Below are positions 8,612-19,727 of a stretch of 64,000 nt of DNA, in pieces (position 1 is the first letter of the stretch; the number at the start of each line of letters is the position of its first letter). The notes under the pieces were generated by a model. The model saw only the letters and a list, made by a program, of their open reading frames with translations. It was not told where the DNA came from and ran no database searches. The DNA is taken from the NCBI GenBank assembly GCA_035222895.1, contig JAVYIG010006787.1, positions 47,790 through 111,789 on the forward strand, read 5' to 3'. The translations under genes were made by a program, and so were the position numbers. Origin of the DNA: Strongylocentrotus droebachiensis. Taxonomy: Eukaryota; Echinodermata; Echinoidea; Camarodonta; Strongylocentrotidae.

Positions 8612-11497
8612 TTAAAAAGAGGGATTTAGTAAGCGGAGCATAATAAATAAATCAAAAAAAAGGGAAATTAAGACACAATTCCCAGCTCCTTTTAAGCACA
8701 ATCCACGACTGATACGAGATGGTACAAGGCCATTAAGTGAAGGTCTGGAATTCAACAGACTTTCTTCTGGCAACTCATCAGGAACAACAGAAACCCAGTC
8801 AGGAGTGGACTTAAGACAAGAGTCCAGTTCGAGATCGGATAAAGATACAAGATTCTTGTTTTCGTGGTGAGAAGGAGTCACACAGTTCACGCCCTGGACG
8901 CCAGATTGCAAAAGCCATCGCTGGAGGGTTGTCAATTCGCAGTCGCAGTGCCAAGGGTTTGGGTCGAGGTAGATCCTTTTGGAGAGTAGAGGAAAACTGA
9001 ATGGTTGAAGGGTCATCAAACGATTTCCACCTAGCCGAATAGTCAAGCTACTGCGTTTGATGAAAGCTGATTGTGCTATAAACTCAATTTGATTATGCTC
9101 CAGATTGATTTCATCAATACTGAAACATGATGTAAATGCATGTTGTGGAACGCCCTCAATGAAATTATCCTGAAGATCGATAGAGCGTATTCCTGACAAT
9201 TTTTCAAAAGGGTTTCCAGAAAGTGAGTCAATTAGGTTATGACTCAAGTCGAGATTTCTGAGCAAAGGGGCATCGATTGAGGGTAAGACGGTTATTGCAT
9301 TGCAGCAAAGTAGAAGAGAATATTCGAGGAATGGCAATGAAAACTGCAGAGATACATTGGGCTGCTGCCGAAATAGCGTCACGTTGTTCATTTTAATATC
9401 CAAAGTCGAAAGGTTATAGCTCTCAACCGTAATATCAGAACTTCTTAGTAGCGTATGTGAAAGTGAAAAAGACAGGAGACTCGATATGATATCTGAGGAA
9501 AGTGATTTTAATGGATTTCCTTGGAGGTAGACCTTCTTTAACATACTGCAATTGTTAAAGGCGTTTACGTTTATGGTAGTTATCTTGTTCCACCCAGCGT
9601 GAAATTCCCTCAACCAACACACCGTCTCGCAAAATAAGTCAACATCTGTGCACTTCCTATTTTCAGGCAAATAATTAATATTATTATGGGAACATTTAAA
9701 TACTTTTGTTCTTGTAGGAAGGGATATGTTATGCAATCGGTTATGATCGACAAAAAAATGCTCTAACTTCTTTCCAATCCAATATGGATGATCAATGCTT
9801 GTAATCAGATTGTGACTAACGTCCAATTCAAATAACTCTTCAGCCGAGCTCATGTTCAATTGATCCAATGACTTAAGTGTGATGTTTTGTAGGATGATGC
9901 GACCGTATTTAGAAATATCTTGAGCTGAAATTCTGTTGATTTTGTTCGAACTAATATCAATGTCGAACCAACTTTTCATATGTCCGAACTTAACAATTTC
10001 AATGTCATTACATTGCAAATATAATTTGTGTAAGAGTGGCAAATGGGTTACGTCTGGTGATGCGATGAGTTTGTTATGATTCAGTTGGAGCATGGACAAA
10101 TTTGGAGAACCATCAAATGCACCCAGTACAATAAACTTTATTTGATTATGGGAAAGATCGAGAAACTCGAGTAGACCCAACTGAATAAATTCATCAATAC
10201 TATTGAGATAATTACCAGATATGTACAATTTATATAATTCCGTATTCTGATTTAAAGCAGTCCAATTGACGGTCCAAATATTGTTATGGGATAGCAATAA
10301 AGAACTAAGGCTCGACAGGTTTCTGAGAAAATTCGTGTCGCCTATCTGATTGCTGACCAGATTTAGATGCCTAATTTGCATAGATTGGCTATCAATCCCG
10401 CACCAATCGTCATGCTTCTTTCTTAGGATGATAAATTTAGTGATATTATTGTCCTGAAAGTCTATATGGCTTAGCATAGGAAATGAACAAGGGCTGAGAA
10501 TTAGGTCTCCTGTTAGATTTGACTGTTGGATACTGAGTCTTCCTAAGTTTGGAGCTTGTGGAAAGTCATTGATGTCGCAAATTAAAGATCGTGTAATGTG
10601 TAATGATTCGAAGACATCCACGTCCCAGTAAAGAAGGTCCTTTTTAGAACTAATTCCGGTACCGCTCAGGATCAACCGAGTTATTTGACTGGAGGAGGGT
10701 TCGGGTAAGATTGTCCTGTTTGCAAGATCTAATTCTAATAACGTCATGCTCTTAGGCCAGTGTAAAACCTGTATCACATGGATAGGGTTACCTGATAAAA
10801 TAAGGTATTTGAGGCGAGTCAGGTTAATTAGATCAGGAAGCAACCTGATCAAGTTTTTACTAACGTCAATAAAAATGATGCGATGAGCCGACTTCATTTC
10901 ATGAATATCGAACACCCGGAGATTTGATGATCTAGCCACAACGTTGCTTACAGGAAATGTTAGGTTCGATAGACCTACAATGAAATTGTTCGACATGCTG
11001 ATTTTAGGTTCACGTGCGCTGCTGAACGCGGATACCTGTTGACAGTCACAATAGACCTGTTGAATGAAATTAAAGTCAAGATTGAGGCTCCAAATAGGTG
11101 GAATTGCAAAGATATCGACTAATGAATTTTCACTTAACTGGAGTATGGACAACAGAGAAAGTCCAGAAAACGCTCGTGATTCTATGGTCGATATGAAATT
11201 CGCATTTAGGCGCAGAACTGTTAAGGTCGACAAGAGATAGAAGGCATCATTTTCGATGGTGGTGAGCAAGTTACGAGATAGGATGAGATTTGTTGTTGTT
11301 GGTGGAAAACGACCTACCGCAGGGACAGACGTGAGATACCGAGTCCCGCAGTTGACTTCATTAAACATCGAACAGGTACATGTCTGCAGGCATACGGAAT
11401 GGTCCAGCCTAGGCGACATGAATGCAGGAGAAACAAGAAACCATAGGACAAGCGTAAGGCGAAGGCCCTCAAACCTGAAGGGATACCACGGTTCCAT
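8612..11497 (-). CDS. TIR-less Toll-like LRR protein, copy A (961 aa, intronless)
   Basis: A single uninterrupted frame. I chose the ATG at MEPWYPF because the seven codons before it in the open frame have no ATG and copy D lacks them, and because the context (ACAATGG) is favourable. Layout: signal peptide about residues 1-30 (core LTLVLWFLVSPAF), LRRNT with Cys 36, 40, 42 and 50, then roughly two dozen LRRs with LxxLxLxxNxI signatures and many N-glycosylation sequons. The LRRCT is at about 845-894 (NPWHCDCEL, Cys 851, 853, 872, 894). A 67-residue tail ends in a hydrophobic stretch (NCVLISLFFDLFIMLRLL). There is no TIR domain and no basic cytoplasmic part after it. A C-terminal hydrophobic end preceded by small residues (KGAGN) is compatible with a GPI-anchor signal, but a weak membrane anchor is also possible. 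Tandem siblings and the Toll-like architecture suggest innate immune recognition; the ligand is unknown. Confidence 0.9.
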   Translation of the reverse strand: MEPWYPFRFEGLRLTLVLWFLVSPAFMSPRLDHSVCLQTCTCSMFNEVNCGTRYLTSVPAVGRFPPTTTNLILSRNLLTTIENDAFYLLSTLTVLRLNANFISTIESRAFSGLSLLSILQLSENSLVDIFAIPPIWSLNLDFNFIQQVYCDCQQVSAFSSAREPKISMSNNFIVGLSNLTFPVSNVVARSSNLRVFDIHEMKSAHRIIFIDVSKNLIRLLPDLINLTRLKYLILSGNPIHVIQVLHWPKSMTLLELDLANRTILPEPSSSQITRLILSGTGISSKKDLLYWDVDVFESLHITRSLICDINDFPQAPNLGRLSIQQSNLTGDLILSPCSFPMLSHIDFQDNNITKFIILRKKHDDWCGIDSQSMQIRHLNLVSNQIGDTNFLRNLSSLSSLLLSHNNIWTVNWTALNQNTELYKLYISGNYLNSIDEFIQLGLLEFLDLSHNQIKFIVLGAFDGSPNLSMLQLNHNKLIASPDVTHLPLLHKLYLQCNDIEIVKFGHMKSWFDIDISSNKINRISAQDISKYGRIILQNITLKSLDQLNMSSAEELFELDVSHNLITSIDHPYWIGKKLEHFFVDHNRLHNISLPTRTKVFKCSHNNINYLPENRKCTDVDLFCETVCWLREFHAGWNKITTINVNAFNNCSMLKKVYLQGNPLKSLSSDIISSLLSFSLSHTLLRSSDITVESYNLSTLDIKMNNVTLFRQQPNVSLQFSLPFLEYSLLLCCNAITVLPSIDAPLLRNLDLSHNLIDSLSGNPFEKLSGIRSIDLQDNFIEGVPQHAFTSCFSIDEINLEHNQIEFIAQSAFIKRSSLTIRLGGNRLMTLQPFSFPLLSKRIYLDPNPWHCDCELTTLQRWLLQSGVQGVNCVTPSHHENKNLVSLSDLELDSCLKSTPDWVSVVPDELPEESLLNSRPSLNGLVPSRISRGLCLKGAGNCVLISLFFDLFIMLRLLNPSF

Positions 11498-11597
11498 TGT
11501 AAACTGAGTATTATTCAATCAAAACACTGAACTGATCTTCACGAGGTCTTCTGATGCATCCACCAACTCAAAGTGCTTAGAGAATCTGTTCTCACGT

Positions 11598-11605
11598 CCT
11601 TTATA
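11598..11605 (-). promoter_or_regulatory. TATA box of LRR gene A
   Basis: TATAAAGG on the minus strand, 101 nt before the ATG at 11497, in the same conserved block as in the other copies. The upstream out-of-frame ATG of copies 0, C and D is ATA here. Confidence 0.65.
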
Positions 11606-11897
11606 CAATTGTATCAGCAATTCTAAGGGGAGTTACTGGTGATGCCAATGCATTCCAGTAAATCAATTCATATTCAATCCGAGAACTCTCTCCTTATATT
11701 CAAATTTACATCACGAAGATAATTCCAAGTCGCTTAAAGCCCTTCTTATGAAATTAAAATCATTAAAAAAAAATGATTTGTCCTTTCAAAGGTTTAGATC
11801 TGATTAGTTCTAATCTATAAATCTCTGAAAGTTTTAACTGTAATGAGGGAAACAACAATTATCTACGAAGTAAGCACTAGAGTATTTGAAAGGGAGG

Positions 11898-12331
11898 CAG
11901 GGGCGAATCTAGTTTTTTGCTAAGGGGGGGTTGACCAAAATAATGACGATGCGGAGCATCGTCCACGAGCTGCGAAGCGGCGAGCCGATTTTTTGGGGGG
12001 TGTTTATTTGAACCCCGTAAATGATGTTTTCCTGGCATCTATTAACACAATGGAGACCATAAAAAGCAGTGCATGATAACGTCTTTTTAAATCAAGTAAC
12101 AGTTTAATACACAGTTATATCCAGTGTTATCATGTGTTTGGTTAAGTTACCAGATGAGTTAAATATCTTCTCACAATATTTGCACTTGAAAGGGTTTCTC
12201 TCTACAGCGTGCGTTCTTTTTTCTTTTTTTTTTTTTCTTTTTTTTTTTTTTTTGGGGGGGGGGGGGGGGGCGCCCAAGGGGGGGGGTTTAAACCCCCTAA
12301 ACCCCCCCCCCCCCCCGTAGATCCGCGCCTG
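11898..12331. mobile_element. CAGGGGCG-ended hAT-like element, unit 2
   Basis: Same insertion site as in unit 1. Left flank GGAGG, right flank changed to GCAGG. A shared ancestral insertion, copied with the unit. Confidence 0.75.
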
Positions 12332-13025
12332 GCAGGAGTGCTTGTAATCCCTCCTGACTAATTTCCTTTTAATTATATAGGTCGCTGATCTTTTTAATTT
12401 ATTAAAAAAACTATTTAGAATTCGACAAACTCTAATTTGCTCCTGAAAACCAACATTTAAACCGGAAATTTTAATGGCGGACGGTTATATTAGGTATTAA
12501 GTTATGGAAAAAATGCTTTGCTCTTTTAAACATTTTTTTTTTAGTTGAGGGAGGGAGCTGGAGTTCTTCTTTTTAATCTAGGACGATTTCAGTTACGGGC
12601 CGGACTTTTTTCCGTGAAAGGTACCCCTTTGCTGGAGATTTGGGGAACACGAATGTGGTCCCTCCGACCTCGGAGTGAGGGGGGGGGGGAGACCAGAATC
12701 TGGCCGATTTTAATTTTAATGATCTCCATCATTGCGACCTCCCCGGCCCCTACTTGCTGCAAGCCGAAGATGACGCGATCCCCGAATGTCTCCAATGTCT
12801 ACGTCCGTCGGAAGGCTGGGTGTACAAGTTCGTTGGTGACGCCATCTTTGGCGGCTTGAAGCAAGGTAGTGTAGAGAATATTAGAAATGTAGAGACAAAA
12901 TATAAGAACTGACCAGATTCTGGACTGCAGATGGTCCGACATTTTATTTCCGGCGACTTATATCTCCGGCTTTATTGAATAAGCCCGGGGTGGAAAGTAC
13001 TCACATATTAAGACATACGGGGATG

Positions 13026-13314
13026 CAGAGGCGGCAAGGCGACTTACAAAGTGGGGGCACCAATTAAAAATAAGGACACTTTCTGGAGGAAAAAAAAGTG
13101 CACAAAGCGAAAATATACAATTTTTTAGACATTGGTAAATACCCCTGTATTGTGATTACATTATCAGGGATGATTTCAATATGTGTTTCTCTTTATACAC
13201 CAAATAAGATATTGCTTAAGCATCATACTTTGCAGTTGGGTGTGATGATCTGAAAATTCATTTGCGAGGGAGCAAAGTGAGCGAGGAATTTTTTAAAGAT
13301 TTGTGAGGTCGCAG
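13026..13314. mobile_element. Left part of a CAGAGGCGGC hAT-like element, unit 2
   Basis: Same fragment at the same place in unit 2. Confidence 0.65.
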
Positions 13315-13610
13315 CCATGCATTATGGCTCAAGGCATGGACACACAGAGGATTTTTGTTATGTTGGGAACCGGGGTAAAATGCAATAAATTATTGAAAAT
13401 TTATTGTATTTTTTTTTTTTTAATGGAAACTGCCCCCTATCCTAGCCCCCGCTGCGTACAGTCATGGTTCAGTGACAAAGCAATGGCCTCGTAACTGTGA
13501 GGCCCCAGGATCAAAACCGTGTCGATGTGCTATATAAGTGCCCTTTTGTGGGGCATTAATCCTCATTACTGTCATTTATGACTTAAGGGGTCCCCTAGTT
13601 GATAAGCATA

Positions 13611-15417
13611 CACTGTTAGAACAAGTATTACAATTTTTAATCAAGTTGGTTAAAATTTTAATCAACCACGGATTACCAGGTGAAACACCGTAATCGTTGG
13701 TTAAACTTTAACCAACAGCCTGTTGATTAAAATTTAACCTGTGGTTGATTAAAAAATTTAATCAATTATTGGTTTAAAAAATTTGCTCAATGTTGGTTAA
13801 AATGGTGTTGATTAAACTTTAACCCTTTGTTGATAAAAACTTTAATCTTTTGTTGGTTATTTATGCTTTGTTCGGGGCTGATTCACATGTTGTTGGTTAA
13901 ACTTACATGGGTCGTTGGTTAAAATTGTAACCATTGTAGGTTAATTCTTTTTTGATTCACACGATGTTGGTTAAACTTTAGTGGGTTGTTGGTTACAGTT
14001 ATAACCACTGTTGGTTAAACTTACGGGGCTTTGGAGGTCTTATCCTCGTGTTTGCAGGTAAGAAATTGTTTAATATGATTATCATCAATGCTAAGATTGG
14101 AAGGAAAAAGTGAAATAAGGTTCTTGCTCAAATTAAAAACGCTTTGTGTCCCGGCCCGTAAGTTGTAGCTCAGCCAGTAAGTGTAACGGATGACCTACCC
14201 AAATTGCATGCATGAAGATGTTTCACTTTTTGATGACATCTTATTTTATATTTAATTGTTTTAAACAAGTAGATACAATTAGATTTAAAAAATAAGATTA
14301 TTATTCATGCATGCAATTTGGGTAGGTGATCCGTAATAGGCCTATACTTCTCCTTCTTTAATTGGGTCTGCCTCCTTCACGGTTGAAGATTCTTGCAGAC
14401 TGATGAGTGTTAGCCAGGTGCACGGTGCAAGTAAAATGTTACTTATTGGTTGAGCTACGTACAGCCTAGGGGACACAAATCGTTTTTGATTTGAGCAAGA
14501 ACCTTATTTCACTTCTTCCTTACAATCTAAGAATTGATGATGATAATATTAAAATAATTTATTACCTGAAAACACGGAGATATATAAGACCGTCCAAACC
14601 CCCATTTATCAGGTCCTCGCGACAACCTCCATTGTTAATTTTGTCGCACGCGTAAACTGCATGTACTTTGCATGTACTTTATTTGTATGTCGAGCGATCG
14701 CTAGCGCTTCTATATCGTTCCGTTGGGTCACGTGACCAGTACTTTAATCAACATTGATTACTTTAACCGGAAGGGGCTATCATTACTTTTTTTTTTTTTT
14801 TTTTTTTTTTAAATATATAATTTGGTCTTAAGGAAAAGGAAGAGACAGGATTTCCAACAAATATGTAGATGTGAATGCTCGGGAAGGGAGGGGGGATTTG
14901 TTGAGCTTTGGAATGAAGGGGGGAGGGGGATATGTCAGTTTGTATGTGTGTCTGAGTATGTGAGCGTGTGTGGTGTGTCTGTCTGTCTGTAGGTAACTCT
15001 TTGATTTATAATATTCGTTCAGTATAATTCAATGTAAAAATTATGTACTGTGTATTAAACTATCTTAAGTATTTTTGAGAGATGTACAATTTTCTTTATA
15101 TTTTGATATATGTAAATCAATGAAGCTGTATGTTTGTTTGTTATATATTTTGTACTGAATGAATACAATAAAACAATATTACAAAACAAAAAATTACTGT
15201 CGGAATTTTGTTTTTAATCCATGCTGGGTTACAATTTTTGCCAACGACTTAGACTTAACCAACATAGGTTAAAAGGAATAATTTTGATCAACACAGTTTT
15301 TAACCAACGCAAGATTAAAAGTAAATTTTAATCAACACTACATTTTTAACCATGGTTGACCGTTTTTTAATCAACAATTTTTTAACCCGCAGTTTTTTAA
15401 TACTTGTTTTAACAGTG
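13611..15417. mobile_element. 1.8 kb CACTG-ended non-autonomous DNA transposon, unit 2
   Basis: 20-bp terminal inverted repeats starting CACTGTTAGAACAAG (19 of 20 match), flanked by TA on both sides. Units 1 and 4 have the empty site. Both ends are packed with direct and inverted copies of a GTTGGTTAAA / TTTAACCAAC motif (13630-14030 and 15220-15410). The middle contains a large imperfect palindrome (14034-14592) and a T-run. No transposase frame is present. CACTG ends plus subterminal repeats suggest the EnSpm/CACTA superfamily; TA flanks leave a Tc1/mariner-type relation open. Confidence 0.8.
14034..14592. repeat. Large imperfect palindrome inside the CACTG element, unit 2
   Basis: Outer arms 14034-14152 and 14470-14592 pair over about 120 bp (for example AAGGTTCTTGCTCAAAT against ATTTGAGCAAGAACCTT). 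Inner arms 14187-14216 and 14303-14332 pair over about 30 bp around GCATGCATGAA. The whole could fold as a long hairpin. The same structure occurs in unit 3 (about 25106-25664). Confidence 0.75.
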
Positions 15418-16525
15418 TAGTAGCCTACACATGCTTTAGCAGTCACGCAAAACACACATTGTCCAATTATTATTCAATAAAATCTGAGAATTTATACTAT
15501 TATCTAGATCTATTATTTTTAAATTATTTTTAAAATAATTCCATTAATTGGGGTAAAACAAAAATATTCCAACTTTATGAGCGACAGTGTACTTGCAAGA
15601 GCGAATGACCCGGAAGAACATACAAGACACGTCGGATCACCTCATTACCAACAAGAAAGTGTTGGCCAAGTAATGGACGTAAAAAAGACACGGGGAGATT
15701 CGATTATCTTCATGAAAATCGGTCGTTGATCAGTTATAATTGTTTGTTTGAAAGCTAACTGGGTAAGATGCGAGGATTATAATTGTAATTGAACGAATGG
15801 AATGATTAGAAGATTTGGCTCGAAACATGATATCAAACCAATCAAAATTAGAATTATTTCCATTACTGGTATTAATATAAATCTCGCCATAATCTTACTG
15901 AGCCTCTGGGTAAATTAGAATTATTGTCATTAGTTGTATATGCCTTCGATTTAGCTGTATAGGTTTAGTGCATTTGCAGCCTAAATATATCTCTCTTTTT
16001 TAGGATAGTTCTAGGAAAATGAGAAAAGAAAACAAATCAAGACTCATCAAAATTCCACTTGACTCGGGAAAGATTCCATTTACCCGCCTTCCCCAAAATG
16101 GTGAATAATTTCGTAATGATAGGTAATCTCATTAGTCATCACTAACATATTTAATGCCCCCCCCCCCTGATGACTCTGCAACCCCCCCCCCCCCCAAAAA
16201 AAAAAAAAAAAAAAAAAAAAAAAACATAACGTCATAATTATGTTTAATATATTCAGAAACAATACAAAACGTAATCTTGCTGATGTTCAAGTCAAGCCAT
16301 TATTTACTTATTTCATAACCGAAGAGATAATTAATTGTACAGAATCGTAGTAAACCAACGAATACAAACTTTTCGTCTTGCACTCTTCAGAGCCTCATCA
16401 ATTATTGTCTGATTTCGGCGGTCTGTTCAATCTTGCGATTTACTTTGATGCGTGCATCCAAGACGAAAAGCTTTAGTATGTCTGTATTCGTTTCTATTTT
16501 ATAACTATGAAAGGTTATTACAGGA

Positions 16526-16887
16526 GTGTCGTGGTCGAGTGGTTGAAGACGCTTGACTAGAGATGCGAAGGTCGACGGTTCGAATCCCGACACGGCACAA
16601 ATATCCTTTGGCAAGATGTTACCTGCACTTGCTACTCTCCATCTAGGTGTTAAATGGGTACCCGGTAGGATGCGAAAGTTCATGTGGTTGGATGAGCAAG
16701 TGTGCGCTTGTAGATTGGTGACTGGCTGGAATTCTCCCCAGGGAGTGGAAAGGGTGCATACATTGTGTGCGGGTAAGCCTGAATCCCATGACCGGGGTAA
16801 TAATATATCTGTAAAGCGCTTGGGCACATCGTTGTGTCGATGTATTGGGCGCTATATAAAAGCGGAATATTATTTTATTATTATTAA
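16526..16887 (+). mobile_element. Full-length tRNA-derived SINE (unit 2)
   Basis: Head 16526-16598 with A and B boxes, unique body, tail domain with GGGCGCTATATAAAAGCGG, and an (ATT)n end. About 360 bp. The head lacks the long variable arm expected of a real Leu or Ser tRNA, so it is a SINE promoter and not a tRNA gene. Confidence 0.85.
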
Positions 16888-17379
16888 ACCCTCCCCCCTC
16901 CCGCCCCGCCAAGAAATCGTTTGAAATACATATTCTCCATTGCAAGAATGTGGGGTATCGTCACATGGTGAGTTCGGTTACCCCCCCCCCCCCCCCTCCT
17001 TCCCCACGTTTGTGGACAGGGGAATGAATATAACCATTTCCTCCGTTTTTCAAATCCTGGAAACTGGCCTGTAAAAATCAACTTTCTCTAGGGTTAGCCA
17101 TATTTGTCGGCTTATGGAAAGACTTTTTTTCTTAGGCCATAATGTTCTTACATGGATTTAACTCTTTTTCGCATCTCCTGTACTTTGTATGACTTTCTTT
17201 TAATGATTCCTCAATTTTATCTCTCTCTCTCTCTCTCTGTATATATATATATATATAAATATATCACTTACATTCTCGTTTCTCTTCCTCTTTTTTGTGG
17301 TTATTATATATCTCCCCCACTATGAAACATCACTCTCTCGCACGCGCGCAAGCCCACCCCCTCTCTTTCTCCCGTCTCT

Positions 17380-17407
17380 CTCACTCTCTCGCTCATCCCC
17401 TACTCTA

Positions 17408-17450
<43 letters not shown>

Positions 17451-17475
17451 CTCTCTCACTCTCTCTCACTCATAA
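17380..17475. repeat. CT microsatellite (unit 2)
   Basis: (TC)n. An additional (CT)n/(TA)n pair lies just before it at about 17220-17258. Confidence 0.85.
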
Positions 17476-18983
17476 TTCTCCCGTTGGTAAAATAAAAAAG
17501 AAAGCTTGAGACACAGATTGAACTACATGTACATTTAGTACGTAATGACTTTTTTAATTTGAAGATATGTTTCCATCTTTCTAAATCTCAAGCGTTGGAG
17601 ATAAAACTATATGACTTTCATGACATTTTAGAAACTGACGAGAACATAACGTTATTTAAACTTCCTAAAATGATTTTCTTTCTTTTTTTTCTTCTTTTTT
17701 TTTCTTTTTTGGTCCTTTTACTTCTTTGATGGATTCAAATTACACAATAAATATCATTGATTAATACATTTAGAAGAGAGATTTATATTTCATAAAAGAA
17801 AATGACAAGCTATATGTATTAATTGAACAAGATCTACGAACAATGACATATGTTATGGAGTAAAGCCTCGGTTACAAATGCCATTACGAACTGCTACGAA
17901 CGCCGTACGAACGATTTTCAGACAATGGAAATTCGAGAAAACAATGGAAAAACAGGGAGATTCGTACGAAATTATCGTTCGTACGAACCTTTGTGACCGT
18001 AGCATTAGGGAAAAAAACGTTACATCAAACGCGTTGTACGGATTAAGAATAATTTTGTGTCTGTGACAACTAAATTTTGTTGTCATAATTTTTTAAAGTT
18101 TGTATATTTCAAAACATAGTTCATGAAAGGTGAGAAATAAAATAAGAGTTTTGAGCCTAAATTATAGCCTACAAGATATACAAATAATTATCTTTTCAGA
18201 ATTGATTCAGGGGAGGCGATCCTGGGGGGGGGGGAGGGGGGACACGTCCCCCCTCAATTTTTAAGGGGAATTGTCCCGCCCCCCCCCCCCCCGAAAATTT
18301 GAAAAAGTGCAAAAAAAAATGTATTGCGAATACTGACTAAAGACTGCAACAAACTTTTAGGCTTTGGTGGGCCCAAGCGTGCAAGAGAGACTAATAACAA
18401 TGCAAAAGTCTTCTCGCTTGGTCGCTATGCTCCCTCGCGTAATACCCTTCCAAATGTACTAGTAAATATTGTAGACAATCTGTATTCCGATGGTATCACG
18501 TCCCTGCTTGAATTATAGTTATCAATAATATTTATTCTAATTTTTGTTGTGCACAAAAAAAATGAAGATTTTGTATTTAAGCATGTTTTGTTTTTTTAGA
18601 ATTGTGCAGTTATTGTGCAAACAAGGGCACTGCGCAAATATGGGCATTAATGCCAAAATAAGCTCTTACTTGCTGCAAGTCTGCAAACTTCTTATAGCAA
18701 TTAAAAACCTACCAAACATGAAAATATCATGGACTGTGTGCAGTTATAACTGTTTAACAAGTAATAAATAACCATCAGATTCGAGTCCTTAGTGACTGTC
18801 TTCTATGTCACACCGTCTGCTGACAGCCAACAGGACATTTTAATCTATACATCAAATAGATGTGACTAACCTTAACGTCTTCCGGGTAACCCTATACATT
18901 CGCTCCAGCGACAATCACTCTGGTGACGTAGGCCTATGTTTCAGGATTTATTTTCATCAATAATTGGTTTGGAATTGGGTTCT

Positions 18984-19130
18984 GGGGCCCCTTTCATAAA
19001 ACTTGTTATCGATAACAAATGCTACATTTATATGACAAATTTGCTCTTAGGCAATCAATTGCCACGATATCAATAGCTTTTAACAGTTATTGCAACTTTT
19101 TATTGATAACAAATTTTATCAAACATCGCC
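18984..19130. mobile_element. Inverted-repeat MITE (GGGCCCC-TTTCATAAA type), unit 2
   Basis: Arms: GGGGCCCCTTTCATAAAACTTGTTATC... and a worn inverted partner ending TTTTATCAAACATCGCC. The better preserved relative at 46366-46527 shows the family structure. Confidence 0.55.
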
Positions 19131-19543
19131 GCAGCATACCCAGAAACTTCCCAAAGCATAAAACTTTTGAGTGGTCGAGATTTTTTGAAAGTTTTGTGAC
19201 ACATAATGGCAAAAGAAATTTATTTTAACTTCTTGTTTCATAAGAATTAATTTCAGCAGTTACAAAGAATATCTCATTAAATGTCTCATTAAATATCACA
19301 TGGCAGCTGCTTCTTTTTTCAAATAAGCATACATTATGCAAGTTGTAAATGATATAGAGACTTCACATTTAAATATTCAATCGCTTATACAAAGGTGCAC
19401 TACGAGCAAGATCTGGAGAACTTGTTATAGCACGAACTGCCTTTTTCTGTAAAACAACGATTGAAAATCACTGATGGACAATCGAAGCTCAAAACTGGTA
19501 TTATATTGGCTCATATATTATCGCTTTTACATGGCTTGGTTGA

Positions 19544-19678
19544 ATGATTGATTGATTGATTGATTTTTATTCGACAAGCTTCCAACATACAACAATATAC
19601 GATAATAACAGATCAAAAATAAGTCAGCTTGAACAGGATAACCCACGAAAGCTCAAGAGCTTATTTCCAGTGGGTCCC
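19544..19678 (-). mobile_element. LINE 3' end behind LRR gene B, with AATAAA
   Basis: Same insertion as behind gene A. It contains AATAAA on the minus strand (19566-19571), about 157 nt after the stop codon of gene B. Probably part of that gene's 3' UTR and possibly its poly(A) signal (inference). Confidence 0.7.
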
Positions 19679-19727
19679 TCATTACTTAAAAAGAGGGATT
19701 CAGTAAGCGGAGCATAATAAATAAATT

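Larger units (their letters stand above)
414..11497. repeat. Tandem unit 1 (spacer plus LRR gene A), about 11.1 kb
   Basis: From the end of copy 0 to the end of copy A. The spacer (414-8611) aligns with the other spacers but has its own history. It carries the CAGGGGCG element (814-1233), an empty site for the CACTG element near 2415-2420, and a SINE split by a 2.7 kb insertion. It also shows a ~98 bp deletion near 1447 and a ~550 bp deletion near 8310 relative to unit 2. I see no gene in 1234-3510 or 6592-8463; these hold degenerate transposon ends, homopolymers and a CT tract. Confidence 0.85.

Noticed and set aside
11256-11507. 83-codon plus-strand frame repeated at 172, 11256, 22330 and 33414
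   Set aside because: Antisense shadow of the conserved 5' part of the LRR genes.
12545-12919. Open frame of up to 122 codons repeated in all units (also 1461-1721, 23616-23984, 34264-34629)
   Set aside because: The frame runs through a G homopolymer that differs in length between units, and three of the few unit 3 to unit 4 differences change the amino acid. No sign of coding constraint; the segment looks like part of a dispersed repeat (a piece recurs near 44440).
16526-16598. Possible tRNA gene
   Set aside because: A and B boxes are good, but the anticodon arm does not fold and the sequence continues into a SINE body and ATT tail. It recurs in every unit.
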